DNA from: Clostridia bacterium
GTDB taxonomy: Bacteria > Bacillota > Clostridia > Oscillospirales > Acutalibacteraceae
Length of the DNA: 8,476 bases
NCBI GenBank assembly: GCA_900755995.1
Contig: CAAEIM010000030.1
Coordinates: 1-8,476, forward strand
Direction: 5' to 3'
Made by a program: the position numbers and the translations under genes. Shown here piece after piece: positions 1 to 6,741 of the stretch (its first letter is position 1; every line of letters begins with the position of its first letter). Below the pieces are notes generated by a model. It had not been told where the DNA came from. It did not search any database and saw nothing but the letters and a program-made list of their open reading frames with translations.

Positions 1-200
1 CTTGTGAGGCTATGGAGATGGGTGCGGCAGCCGTAATGTGCAACACAGCTATAGCCACCGCAGGCGACATTCCAATGATGGCAAATGCTTTTAAAAAGGC
101 GATTGAGGCAGGCAGACAGGCATATCTTTCGGGACTCGGCAGAGTTATTGAAAACGGTGCGTCAGCCTCCTCTCCGCTTACGGGATTCCTTGAAAGCTGA
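1..200 (+). CDS. thiG: Thiazole synthase ThiG, C-terminal fragment (cut by window edge)
   Basis: Only the last 65 or so codons are present; the first complete codon begins at base 3 and the frame is open to the left edge, so the gene starts outside the window. The visible part contains the family's C-terminal hallmarks: EMGAAAVMCNTAIATAGD (the phosphate-binding end of the TIM barrel), then AFKKAIEAGRQAY and the ending ASASSPLTGFLES. ThiG (about 255 aa when complete) condenses 1-deoxyxylulose 5-phosphate, dehydroglycine and the sulfur of ThiS thiocarboxylate into the thiazole phosphate of thiamine. It ends 10 nt before thiH, its usual partner, which supplies the dehydroglycine. Its TGA stop lies inside the ribosome binding site of thiH, suggesting coupled translation. 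Confidence 0.95.
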   Translation, partial: CEAMEMGAAAVMCNTAIATAGDIPMMANAFKKAIEAGRQAYLSGLGRVIENGASASSPLTGFLES

Positions 201-210
201 GGTATAAAGA

Positions 211-1368
211 ATGGAAGAAAGAATTGACCATATGACATATCTGCCCGATATGGAGCAGATTGATTCAGACATAATGGACAGGGTTATTTCGGCTATGAAC
301 GAATATGACCCGTCAATATACACCGAAAGTGACGTGAGAGCGGCGCTTGAACACAGCGAAAAAACCGTTGATGATTTCAAAGCCCTGCTTTCTCCGGCGG
401 CATTGCCCTTGCTTGAGGAAATAGCAAACGCGGCGAGAATTGAAACCAAAAAGCACTTTGGCAATTCTGTAAATATGTTCACTCCGCTTTACATTTCAAA
501 CTATTGCGAAAACTATTGCATTTACTGCGGCTTTAACTGCCACAATAAAATCCACCGTGCAAGGCTTAATAATGAAGAAATTGAGCATGAAATGCAGGCT
601 ATAGCAAAGAGCGGCTTGCAGGAAGTTCTTATTCTGACAGGCGAAAGCAAAAAAATGAGCGATGTTAAGTACATCGGCGAGGCTTGCAAAATTGCAAGAA
701 AATATTTTAAGGTGGTCGGTCTTGAGGTTTACCCGATGAACAGCGACGAATACAGATATGTTCACGAGTGCGGTGCAGACTACGTTACAGTGTTTCAGGA
801 AACCTACAACAGCGATAAGTACGAAACCCTTCACCTTGCAGGGCACAAAAGAATTTTCCCGTACAGAATTAACACTCAGGAAAGAGCCATTCTCGGCGGA
901 ATGAGGGGAGTGGGCTTTGCCGCTCTCTTAGGATTGAGCGATTTCAGAAAGGACGCATTTGCTACAGGAATTCACGCATACCTGATTCAGCGCAAATACC
1001 CCCACGCAGAAATTGCTTTTTCCTGCCCACGTTTAAGACCTATCATCAACAACGATAAAATCAACCCCAAGGACGTTCACGAGCCGCAGCTATTGCAGGT
1101 TATATGTGCGTACCGACTTTTTATGCCGTTTGCAAGCATTACAATCTCTACAAGAGAGTGTCAGCGTTTCCGTGACAACGTGGTTGACATAGCCGCAACT
1201 AAAATTTCAGCAGGTGTTGACGTGGGTATCGGCGGACACGATGAAAGCAAGGAGAAAAAGGGCGATGAGCAGTTTGAAATCTCAGACGTCAGGAATGTTG
1301 ACGAGGTTTTTAAGGCGCTCACCGATAAGGGCTTACAGCCTGTTATGAGTGACTATATCTATGTGTAG
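211..1368 (+). CDS. thiH: Tyrosine lyase / 2-iminoacetate synthase ThiH (radical SAM)
   Basis: This 385-aa protein is full length for ThiH. It is a radical S-adenosylmethionine enzyme that cleaves tyrosine to p-cresol and dehydroglycine (2-iminoacetate), which ThiG uses to build the thiazole ring. The radical SAM cluster motif CX3CX2C is visible as C99, C103 and C106 (CENYCIYC) near the start of the TIM barrel. GLEVYPM, TVFQETYN and GGMRGVGFAALLGLSDFR follow in the order expected for the family. The ATG at 211 is preceded by GAGGT at 199-203, giving 7-nt spacing. Use of ThiH instead of the oxygen-dependent glycine oxidase ThiO fits an anaerobe. The 3' end overlaps the start of tenI. Confidence 0.97.
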   Translation: MEERIDHMTYLPDMEQIDSDIMDRVISAMNEYDPSIYTESDVRAALEHSEKTVDDFKALLSPAALPLLEEIANAARIETKKHFGNSVNMFTPLYISNYCENYCIYCGFNCHNKIHRARLNNEEIEHEMQAIAKSGLQEVLILTGESKKMSDVKYIGEACKIARKYFKVVGLEVYPMNSDEYRYVHECGADYVTVFQETYNSDKYETLHLAGHKRIFPYRINTQERAILGGMRGVGFAALLGLSDFRKDAFATGIHAYLIQRKYPHAEIAFSCPRLRPIINNDKINPKDVHEPQLLQVICAYRLFMPFASITISTRECQRFRDNVVDIAATKISAGVDVGIGGHDESKEKKGDEQFEISDVRNVDEVFKALTDKGLQPVMSDYIYV

Positions 1369-1960
1369 GGTGATATGTGTAACCGCAAAACCGCTCTGCA
1401 AAGGGGATTTTCTTGCACAAATTGCAAAAATTTTAAAGTCTGAGATAAGCAATATAATTCTCAGAGAGAAATATTTATCAGAGGAAGAATACCTTGAGTT
1501 TGCCAAAAAGGTAATTGAGGTTTGCGGCAGGGATAAGCTGATTATTCATAATTTTGCCGATACTGCAAAAGCTTTGGGCGTAAAAAAAGTGCACCTCCCT
1601 TTTACTGCTTTTAAAGAATTAAAAAACAGGGCTTCGTTTGACGTGGTTGGCACATCGGTTCACAGCGTTACTGACGCAGTCTTAGCCGAAAAAAGCGGTG
1701 CTGACTACATTATTGCAGGTCATATTTTTGAAACCGACTGTAAAAAGGGGATTAAGGGCAGGGGTACAGAATTTTTGCAAAGCGTGTGCGACAGCGTAAA
1801 AATTCCTGTCTATGCCATCGGCGGTATAAATTCAGACACAGCAGGCAGGCTCAAAGAGGTAAACAGCAAAAGCTTTTGCGGAGTGTGCGTGATGTCACAG
1901 CTTATGCAGAGTGAAAATCCCTGCGATGAGGTTACAAAAATAATTAAAGGCTTGAGGTGA
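1361..1960 (+). CDS. tenI: Thiazole tautomerase TenI
   Basis: A 199-aa TIM-barrel protein of the ThiE/TenI family. It reads as TenI rather than ThiE: where ThiE has a GPVFxTxTK-type loop, this has GHIFETDCKKG (residues 120-130), and H121 matches the catalytic histidine (His122) reported for Bacillus subtilis TenI. SVHS (99-102) and AIGGI (152-156) are the usual phosphate-binding elements. TenI isomerises the ThiG product to the aromatic thiazole carboxylate tautomer, and fits between thiH and thiE. I chose the ATG at 1361, which overlaps the thiH stop by 8 nt, because MCRVICVTAK puts the first beta strand at the N-terminus as in relatives. A GTG at 1349 in the same frame would add four residues and cannot be excluded. 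No strong ribosome binding site precedes either start, so translation probably depends on ribosomes finishing thiH. It overlaps thiE or abuts it at GTGA (1957-1960). Confidence 0.9.
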   Translation: MCRVICVTAKPLCKGDFLAQIAKILKSEISNIILREKYLSEEEYLEFAKKVIEVCGRDKLIIHNFADTAKALGVKKVHLPFTAFKELKNRASFDVVGTSVHSVTDAVLAEKSGADYIIAGHIFETDCKKGIKGRGTEFLQSVCDSVKIPVYAIGGINSDTAGRLKEVNSKSFCGVCVMSQLMQSENPCDEVTKIIKGLR

Positions 1961-1965
1961 ACAGC

Positions 1966-2610
1966 TTGAATTTCAACAGAAAAATGCTTACTCTCTATGC
2001 AATTACCGACAAAAGGTGCATTGGAGATAAAAGCCTTGAATACGCAGTAGAGCAGGCTTTGTCGGGCGGCGCAACAATGCTTCAGCTCAGGGACAAGGGC
2101 GCAGACCAAGACGTGCTTTGCAGAGAAGCAGACAGTTTGATGAAGCTTTGTCAGAAATACTCTGTGCCGCTGATTATAAACGACAATATAGATGTAGTTC
2201 TGAAAACCGGCGCAGACGGAGTTCATCTCGGACAGAGTGATACAAAAATTTTCAGAGCAAGAGAAATTCTCGGCTGCAATAAAATAATCGGCGGCTCAGC
2301 CCGCACCACAGAGCTTGCAAAAAAGGCTGAGCAGGACGGTGCGGATTACATAGGCTGCGGTGCGGTTTTCGGCACTCAGACAAAGGCAGACGCAAAATAT
2401 ATAGGCAGGGAAAGGCTCAGAGAAATCTGCTCTGCTGTTTCAATTCCCGTTGTTGCAATCGGCGGAATCACGGCGGAAAATCTGCCAAGTCTAAAGGGCT
2501 GCAATATGAGCGGAGCGGCTGTTGTAAGCTCTGTTTTTGCCGCTGAGAGCATTTATAATGCCGCAAAGGAATTAAGACGTTTGGCGGACAGCATTATTTA
2601 CGGAGGTTAA
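1966..2610 (+). CDS. thiE: Thiamine-phosphate synthase ThiE
   Basis: ThiE couples HMP-pyrophosphate with thiazole phosphate carboxylate to give thiamine monophosphate, the joining step of the pathway. In a 214-aa numbering the barrel shows QLRDK (40-44), NDN (72-74), GADGVHLGQSD (82-92), GGSARTTELA (109-118), GAVFGTQTKADA (132-143) and PVVAIGGI (161-168). These cover the pyrophosphate, magnesium and thiazole-phosphate sites. Length is normal for the family (about 210 aa). The start is not an ATG in the obvious place. I favour TTG at 1966 because GAGGTGA (1954-1960) sits 5 nt upstream, the same arrangement as the TTG of thiD. GTG at 1957 (217 aa, overlapping the tenI stop) and ATG at 1984 (208 aa) are alternatives. 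The gene lies 3 nt before thiD. Confidence 0.95.
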   Translation: MNFNRKMLTLYAITDKRCIGDKSLEYAVEQALSGGATMLQLRDKGADQDVLCREADSLMKLCQKYSVPLIINDNIDVVLKTGADGVHLGQSDTKIFRAREILGCNKIIGGSARTTELAKKAEQDGADYIGCGAVFGTQTKADAKYIGRERLREICSAVSIPVVAIGGITAENLPSLKGCNMSGAAVVSSVFAAESIYNAAKELRRLADSIIYGG

Positions 2611-2613
2611 GCT

Positions 2614-3405
2614 TTGAAAACAGTATTGACCATAGCAGGAAGCGACTGCTCGGGCGGCGCAGGAATTCAGGCTGATATCAAAACAATTACAATGCACGGC
2701 TGTTACGCTATGAGCGTTATTACCGCTCTGACTGCGCAGAATACGACAGGAGTTTTCGGCATTGAGCAGACGAGCGAGGAGTTTATCACAAAACAGCTCG
2801 ACAGTGTTTTTACCGATATTTTCCCCGACGCTGTTAAAATCGGTATGATATACGGCGGAAATTGCGCAGAAGTTATAGCCGAAAGGCTGAAATATTACGG
2901 TGCGAAAAATATCGTAGCCGACCCTGTTATGGTTTCCACAAGCGGCAGTCGGCTGATAAGCGAGCAGGGGCTTTCCAAACTCAAAGAGCATATACTCACA
3001 ATCTCGGACATTATCACTCCTAATGTGCCCGAGGCGGAAATTCTCAGCAATACTAAGATAAGCTCTGCGGCGGACTTAAAAAATGCCGCCAAAATCATTG
3101 CGGAAATCTACGGCTGTGCTGTGCTGTGCAAGGGCGGTCATCTCAAGGATTCGTCAGATGATTTGCTCTATGCAGACGGAGAGTATTACTTCTTTCCCTC
3201 GGTAAAAATTAATAATCCCAATACCCACGGCACGGGCTGTACGCTTTCCAGTGCAATAGCGAGCAATCTTGCGCTCGGTCGGCAGCTGCCGACTGCGGTA
3301 CAGAAAAGTAAAGAATACATAACACAGGCAATCAGCGCAGGGCTTGACCTTGGAAAGGGAAGCGGGCCGCTGATGCACAACTTTAATATAAATAAAACTG
3401 AGTAA
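2614..3405 (+). CDS. thiD: Hydroxymethylpyrimidine/phosphomethylpyrimidine kinase ThiD
   Basis: A 263-aa ribokinase-fold enzyme, normal length for ThiD. It phosphorylates HMP-phosphate (and HMP) to HMP-pyrophosphate, the substrate of ThiE. The N-terminus has the HMP-binding signature IAGSDCSGGAGIQAD (7-21). DPVM (103-106), TPNVPEAE (135-142) and the anion-hole motif HGTGCT (205-210) follow, with C209 at the position of the family's active-site cysteine. The start is TTG at 2614, supported by GGAGGT at 2602-2607 with 6-nt spacing; any later ATG would delete the signature. It lies 3 nt after thiE and 13 nt before thiC. Confidence 0.96.
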   Translation: MKTVLTIAGSDCSGGAGIQADIKTITMHGCYAMSVITALTAQNTTGVFGIEQTSEEFITKQLDSVFTDIFPDAVKIGMIYGGNCAEVIAERLKYYGAKNIVADPVMVSTSGSRLISEQGLSKLKEHILTISDIITPNVPEAEILSNTKISSAADLKNAAKIIAEIYGCAVLCKGGHLKDSSDDLLYADGEYYFFPSVKINNPNTHGTGCTLSSAIASNLALGRQLPTAVQKSKEYITQAISAGLDLGKGSGPLMHNFNINKTE

Positions 3406-3418
3406 AGGCAGATGAAAT

Positions 3419-4723
3419 ATGAGAGAATATTCAACACAAATGGAGGCTGCAAGAAAGGGCATTGTAACCAAGGAGCTTGAAATTGTAGCAAAAAAAGAGA
3501 AAATGACAGTTGAGGAGCTTATGCCGCTTGTGGCTGCGGGCAAGGTTGTAATCTGTGCAAATAAGAAGCACACCTGTATAGACCCCGAGGGCGTAGGCTC
3601 AATGCTCAGCACAAAAATTAATGTAAATCTGGGCGTTTCAAGGGACTGCAAGGATTACGATATTGAAATGCAAAAGGTAATGCAGGCGGTTAATATGGGC
3701 GCTCACGCCATTATGGACTTATCTTCCCACGGCAACACTATTCCGTTTAGGCGCAAGCTCACAGGCGAATGTCCTGCAATGATAGGCACAGTGCCTGTTT
3801 ATGACTCCGTAATTCATTACCAGCGTGACCTTGATACCCTTACAGCTCAGGATTTTATTGATGTTGTAAGACTTCACGCTCAGGACGGCGTTGACTTTGT
3901 AACCCTGCACTGCGGCATCACAAGAAAGACAATCGAGCAGATAAGAAAGCATAAAAGAAAGATGAACATTGTTTCACGAGGCGGCTCTCTGGTGTTTGCA
4001 TGGATGTGTATGACCGGCAACGAAAATCCGTTTTATGAGTATTACGATGAAATCCTCGAGATTTGCCGTGAATATGATGTGACAATTTCTCTGGGTGACG
4101 CCTGCCGTCCCGGCTGTCTTGCCGATGCAAGCGATGTTTGCCAGATTGAGGAGCTTGTAAGGCTTGGTGAGCTTACCAAAAGAGCGTGGGCAAGAGATGT
4201 TCAGGTAATGGTAGAAGGCCCGGGACATATGCCTATGGACCAGATTGAGGCTAATATGAAGCTTCAGCAGACTATCTGCTGCGGCGCACCGTTCTATGTT
4301 CTCGGCCCGCTTGTAACCGATATTGCACCCGGCTATGACCACATTACATCAGCAATCGGCGGAGCTATTGCAGCCGCTTCAGGCGCAGCCTTCCTCTGCT
4401 ATGTTACACCTGCCGAGCACCTTGCGCTGCCTAATGTTGAAGATGTAAAGCAGGGAATTATCGCCTCAAAAATCGCTGCTCACGCCGCCGACATTGCAAA
4501 GGGCGTTAGAGGAGCAAGAGAGATAGACGATAAAATGGCGGACGCACGAAAGAAGCTCGACTGGGAGGCTCAGTGGGAATGTGCGATTGACCCCGAAACC
4601 GCCAAGAAAATCAGAGATGACAGAAAGCCGGAGCACGATGACACCTGTTCAATGTGCGGCAAATTCTGCGCCGTAAGAAGTATGAACAAAGCACTTAACG
4701 GCGAGCATATTGACATTCTTTAA
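3419..4723 (+). CDS. thiC: Phosphomethylpyrimidine synthase ThiC (short form)
   Basis: ThiC is a radical SAM enzyme that rearranges aminoimidazole ribotide into HMP-phosphate. At 434 aa this is the short form, without the extra N-terminal domain of proteobacterial ThiC (about 600 aa). Family motifs seen in order are SRGGS (186-190), GDACRPG (226-232), EGPGHMP (266-272), LGPLVTDIAPGYDH (295-308) and CYVTPAEHL (327-335). The 4Fe-4S ligands are at the C-terminus, C410, C413 and C417. This reads CX2CX3C, one residue shorter than the CX2CX4C usually quoted (see findings). The start ATG at 3419 has only AAAGG at 3404-3408, a rather distant ribosome binding site. The ThiC paralog BzaF (5-hydroxybenzimidazole synthase, B12 lower ligand) is an alternative on sequence alone, but the thi operon context argues for ThiC. 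Confidence 0.95.
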   Translation: MREYSTQMEAARKGIVTKELEIVAKKEKMTVEELMPLVAAGKVVICANKKHTCIDPEGVGSMLSTKINVNLGVSRDCKDYDIEMQKVMQAVNMGAHAIMDLSSHGNTIPFRRKLTGECPAMIGTVPVYDSVIHYQRDLDTLTAQDFIDVVRLHAQDGVDFVTLHCGITRKTIEQIRKHKRKMNIVSRGGSLVFAWMCMTGNENPFYEYYDEILEICREYDVTISLGDACRPGCLADASDVCQIEELVRLGELTKRAWARDVQVMVEGPGHMPMDQIEANMKLQQTICCGAPFYVLGPLVTDIAPGYDHITSAIGGAIAAASGAAFLCYVTPAEHLALPNVEDVKQGIIASKIAAHAADIAKGVRGAREIDDKMADARKKLDWEAQWECAIDPETAKKIRDDRKPEHDDTCSMCGKFCAVRSMNKALNGEHIDIL

Positions 4724-4736
4724 TTAATAATTTTGG

Positions 4737-4769
4737 CAGCACCTTGTATTTGCAGGGTGCTGTTTTTTT
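4737..4769 (+). terminator. Intrinsic terminator of the thi operon
   Basis: A 10-bp stem (CAGCACCTTG at 4737-4746 with CAGGGTGCTG at 4753-4762, one T-G wobble) has a 6-nt loop and is followed by seven T residues (4763-4769). It begins 13 nt after the thiC stop and should end the thiamine transcript, separating it from the small genes downstream. Confidence 0.92.
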
Positions 4770-4795
4770 GAGCCTTTATGCAGAAAAAATTTTAA

Positions 4796-4810
4796 TAATT
4801 GCGGCAATTA
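4796..4810. promoter_or_regulatory. Perfect 15-bp palindrome upstream of the holin-like cassette
   Basis: TAATTGC-G-GCAATTA is a perfect dyad with 7-bp arms about one central base, in the 87-nt space between the thi terminator and the next start codon. I see no convincing -35/-10 pair in this space. The dyad could be an operator for a dimeric regulator, but nothing ties it to a known one. Confidence 0.4.
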
Positions 4811-4856
4811 GTGCATTATTAGCTGTAAAAATGCCTGCGGTAAAAGGGGGTGAATT

Positions 4857-5147
4857 ATGAATACGGATATAATCGTTGCATTGATTGTTGCAACCGGCAG
4901 TATCTTCTGCCAGATTTTAATAAATTTCTCTAATCGCCGAAAACAGGAGAGCGAAAACGAAAAAACCAAGTCGCTGATTGTCTATCGCATTGACCAGCTT
5001 GAACGCAAACAGGATAAGTACAATCATTTGCAGGAGCGGGTTTTTAAGCTTGAGAGGTCAACCGCTGTTGAAGATGAAGAAATCAGGGTGGCTAATCATA
5101 GAATATCAGACCTTGAGCATATAAATTACAAAAAAGGGGGAGAGTAA
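4857..5147 (+). CDS. Small membrane-anchored coiled-coil protein, XhlA-like phage lysis accessory
   Basis: A 96-aa protein. Residues about 4-22 (IIVALIVATGSIFCQILIN) form one hydrophobic membrane segment, followed by a basic stretch (NRRKQE) and a long charged region (about 27-90) with heptad-like spacing, ending in EEIRVANHRISDLEH. This layout, and the YRIDQLERKQDKYNHL and VANHRISDLE elements, resemble the XhlA-type proteins next to holins in clostridial phages. I recognised it by pattern, not by search. The ATG has an excellent ribosome binding site (AAGGGGG, 4844-4850, 6-nt spacing). The stop codon directly abuts the next ATG. A lysis function is inferred from the neighbours. Confidence 0.65.
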   Translation: MNTDIIVALIVATGSIFCQILINFSNRRKQESENEKTKSLIVYRIDQLERKQDKYNHLQERVFKLERSTAVEDEEIRVANHRISDLEHINYKKGGE

Positions 5148-5351
5148 ATGAAGGGCAATTTTAAAAATTGGGCAAAGGCTGCGGCTGTGAGAGCAATAAA
5201 AACGGTTGCACAAACAGCAATCGCAACAATTGGTGTGTCGGCTGTGATGTCAGACGTGAATTGGATAGCTGTTGCTTCGGCAAGTATTCTTTCAGGCATT
5301 TTGTCAATCCTCACCAGCGTGACGGGCTTGCCTGAGATTAAAGAAAAATGA
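5148..5351 (+). CDS. Small two-helix membrane protein, r1t-type holin-like
   Basis: A 67-aa protein with two predicted membrane helices (about residues 16-34 and 37-57). A basic N-terminus (KNWAKAAAVRAIKT) precedes them and a short charged tail follows (LPEIKEK). The pattern RAIKTVAQTAIATIG followed by SDVNWIAVASASILSGILS is typical of the lactococcal phage r1t holin family, and the length fits. Holins oligomerise in the cytoplasmic membrane and open holes that release a muralytic enzyme. No such enzyme is encoded nearby. It starts immediately after the previous stop with GGGGGAGAG at 5136-5144 as ribosome binding site, so the pair is clearly one unit. Confidence 0.72.
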   Translation: MKGNFKNWAKAAAVRAIKTVAQTAIATIGVSAVMSDVNWIAVASASILSGILSILTSVTGLPEIKEK

Positions 5352-5358
5352 GATTTTT

Positions 5359-5406
5359 TAGTACAATTTGAGCACATTTGAATATTATGTACTATGAAGA
5401 TGTGCT
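5359..5406 (+). repeat. Two interleaved inverted repeats spanning the start of the second holin-like gene
   Basis: TAGTACA (5359-5365) pairs with TGTACTA (5388-5394), and AGCACAT (5371-5377) pairs with ATGTGCT (5400-5406). Both pairs have exactly 22 nt between arms and are offset by 12 nt, so in RNA the order A-B-A'-B' could form a pseudoknot, or two competing hairpins. The 3' arms touch both candidate start codons (5394 and 5400). As DNA they could equally be overlapping operator half-sites. Confidence 0.4.
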
Positions 5407-5654
5407 TTACAAAAAACTGCCTTATGCGAGCATTGCGCACATTTTTGCAGACTGCGCTCGGATACATCGCCGCTAATCTTGCTCTGTTTATCACGGGTGT
5501 GGATTTTTCCGATAAAAGGCTGTGGCTGAGTGCGGTCTGCGGACTTCTGGCTTCTTCGGTATCGGCAGGACTTTCAGCGGTTGTGAACCTTGAAAAAAAG
5601 GAAGAACCATCTCAGTGCGACAATGAATGTACAGAGGACATAAAAAATAAATGA
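5394..5654 (+). CDS. Second small r1t-type holin-like protein (paralog of the preceding gene)
   Basis: An 86-aa protein with two predicted membrane helices (about residues 16-36 and 43-65) and a hydrophilic, acidic and lysine-rich C-terminal tail. MRALRTFLQTALGYI aligns with VRAIKTVAQTAIATI of the preceding protein (shared RAxxTxxQTA), and both end their second helix in a similar charged tail, so the two look like diverged paralogs. A holin/antiholin pair is one possible reading. The start is uncertain: ATG 5394, ATG 5400 and ATG 5424 are all in frame, a stop at 5379-5381 closes the frame upstream, and none has a recognisable ribosome binding site, unlike the two preceding genes. It may be poorly translated, controlled by RNA structure, or decaying. 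Confidence 0.62.
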   Translation: MKMCFTKNCLMRALRTFLQTALGYIAANLALFITGVDFSDKRLWLSAVCGLLASSVSAGLSAVVNLEKKEEPSQCDNECTEDIKNK

Positions 5655-5691
5655 ATACTATTTTACAAAAACTTAATAATATTATTGTCAG

Positions 5692-5721
5692 CCGCAGGTC
5701 AGCTTGACCTGCGGTTATTTT
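5692..5721 (+). terminator. Intrinsic terminator of the holin-like cassette
   Basis: A perfect 10-bp stem, CCGCAGGTCA (5692-5701) with TGACCTGCGG (5705-5714), has a 3-nt loop and is followed by a T-rich tract (TTATTTTGT). It lies 37 nt after the last holin-like stop codon and isolates the cassette from the transporter gene. Confidence 0.88.
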
Positions 5722-5734
5722 GTATTTTTATAAT
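5704..5734 (+). promoter_or_regulatory. Probable promoter of the AEC transporter gene
   Basis: A consensus TATAAT lies at 5729-5734, 17 nt before the start codon. The best -35 match is TTGACC at 5704-5709, with a long 19-bp spacer. This -35 lies inside the 3' arm of the upstream terminator. The -10 is convincing; the -35 assignment is less so. Confidence 0.5.
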
Positions 5735-5751
5735 ATAGCAGAGGAATTTGT

Positions 5752-6678
5752 ATGGAAATATTCAGCTCTACATTAAATCATATAGCAGTTTTGTTTTCAT
5801 TTATACTTATAGGCTTTGTTCTCAAAAAGAAAAATATTCTCCATAAGGACAGCTCAAAAACTCTTTCCCGTCTTGAAAACACAATTTTTATGCCTGCTGT
5901 AGTAATCAACACCTTCTGGAGCAACTGCACAGTGAAGAATATCAGCGAAAAATGGATATTTCTTGTTTACAGTGCCGCTCTCCTGCTTACGGCTATTCTG
6001 CTTGGATTTATAATTTCACGGTTTCTTACAAAGGACGAATATCTGCGCAAGGTGTACCGATATTCGCTATCGGTATCGAATTTCGGTTTTGTGGGCACAG
6101 CGCTCGTGCAGGGCATTTACGGCGCAGACAGTATAGAGCTTTTTGACTATTTAATCTTCACTCTGCCTCTTAATTTGTTCACCTATTCTTTGGGAATTGC
6201 GTGGCTTGTGCCGTCAGACAAGGGCGGTTTTTCGCTCAAATCATTTGTAAATCCAATTTTTATTTCTCTTTTTATCGGTGCTGTTCTCGGACTGCTTGAA
6301 GTTCCAAAGCCTGAGTTTATAGGTACTATAATTTCTGACTCTGCGGCTTGTATGGCGCCTGTAGCAATGATTTTAACGGGCTTTGTCATAGCAAGCTATG
6401 AAATAAAAAGTCTGCTCAGGGTAAAGCAGACATACATTATAGCCGTACTGCGGCTGATAATTTTTCCGTCGCTCTTTGTGCTTGCACTGAGATTTTTAAA
6501 AGCGGATGATGAAATCGTTTTTGCGGCTCTGTGTGCAAATGCAATGCCGCTCGGACTCAATACGGTAATAATTCCCTCAGCCTACGGAGAAAGTCCTCAG
6601 ACGGGAGCAAGCCTTGCCCTTGTGTCGCAGGCAATGGCGGCTGTAACTATACCGCTAATGTTTTTGGTATTCTTTTAA
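5752..6678 (+). CDS. AEC-family (auxin efflux carrier-like) membrane transporter
   Basis: A 308-aa, very hydrophobic protein with about ten predicted membrane helices arranged as two five-helix halves, as in the AEC / malate permease family (PF03547-type). Family features include FMPAVVINTF (46-55), SNFGFVGTALVQGIYG (109-124), NPIFISLFIGAVLGLL (167-182), MAPVAMILTGFVIA (201-214) and NAMPLGLNTVIIPSAYG (263-279). Bacterial members carry malate, malonate or other organic anions, or are uncharacterised, so the substrate cannot be read from the sequence. The ATG at 5752 has AGAGG at 5740-5744. It is a single-gene unit with its own promoter and terminator, so its place after the thiamine operon gives only weak reason to link it to thiamine. 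Confidence 0.9.
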   Translation: MEIFSSTLNHIAVLFSFILIGFVLKKKNILHKDSSKTLSRLENTIFMPAVVINTFWSNCTVKNISEKWIFLVYSAALLLTAILLGFIISRFLTKDEYLRKVYRYSLSVSNFGFVGTALVQGIYGADSIELFDYLIFTLPLNLFTYSLGIAWLVPSDKGGFSLKSFVNPIFISLFIGAVLGLLEVPKPEFIGTIISDSAACMAPVAMILTGFVIASYEIKSLLRVKQTYIIAVLRLIIFPSLFVLALRFLKADDEIVFAALCANAMPLGLNTVIIPSAYGESPQTGASLALVSQAMAAVTIPLMFLVFF

Positions 6679-6741
6679 TTTGAAATTTTAAAAGCTAAAT
6701 TCGCGCTCTTTGATAATTAACTGAAAATATCTGCAAAACAA

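Noticed and set aside
162..846. Minus-strand open frames opposite thiH (162-482 and 496-846)
   Set aside because: They are shadows of the well-supported thiH coding frame, with no ribosome binding site or protein-family resemblance.
1436..1446. CTGAGA-like segment suggesting a TPP riboswitch, also echoed by CTGAGA at 8430-8435 and 8459-8464
   Set aside because: The remaining conserved TPP riboswitch elements are absent, the first site is inside tenI, and the others lie far from any thi gene. A riboswitch probably lies left of the window.
3419..4723. BzaF/BzaA-type B12 lower-ligand synthase instead of ThiC
   Set aside because: The gene is the last member of a complete thi operon with thiG, H, E and D, and no cobalamin gene is nearby.
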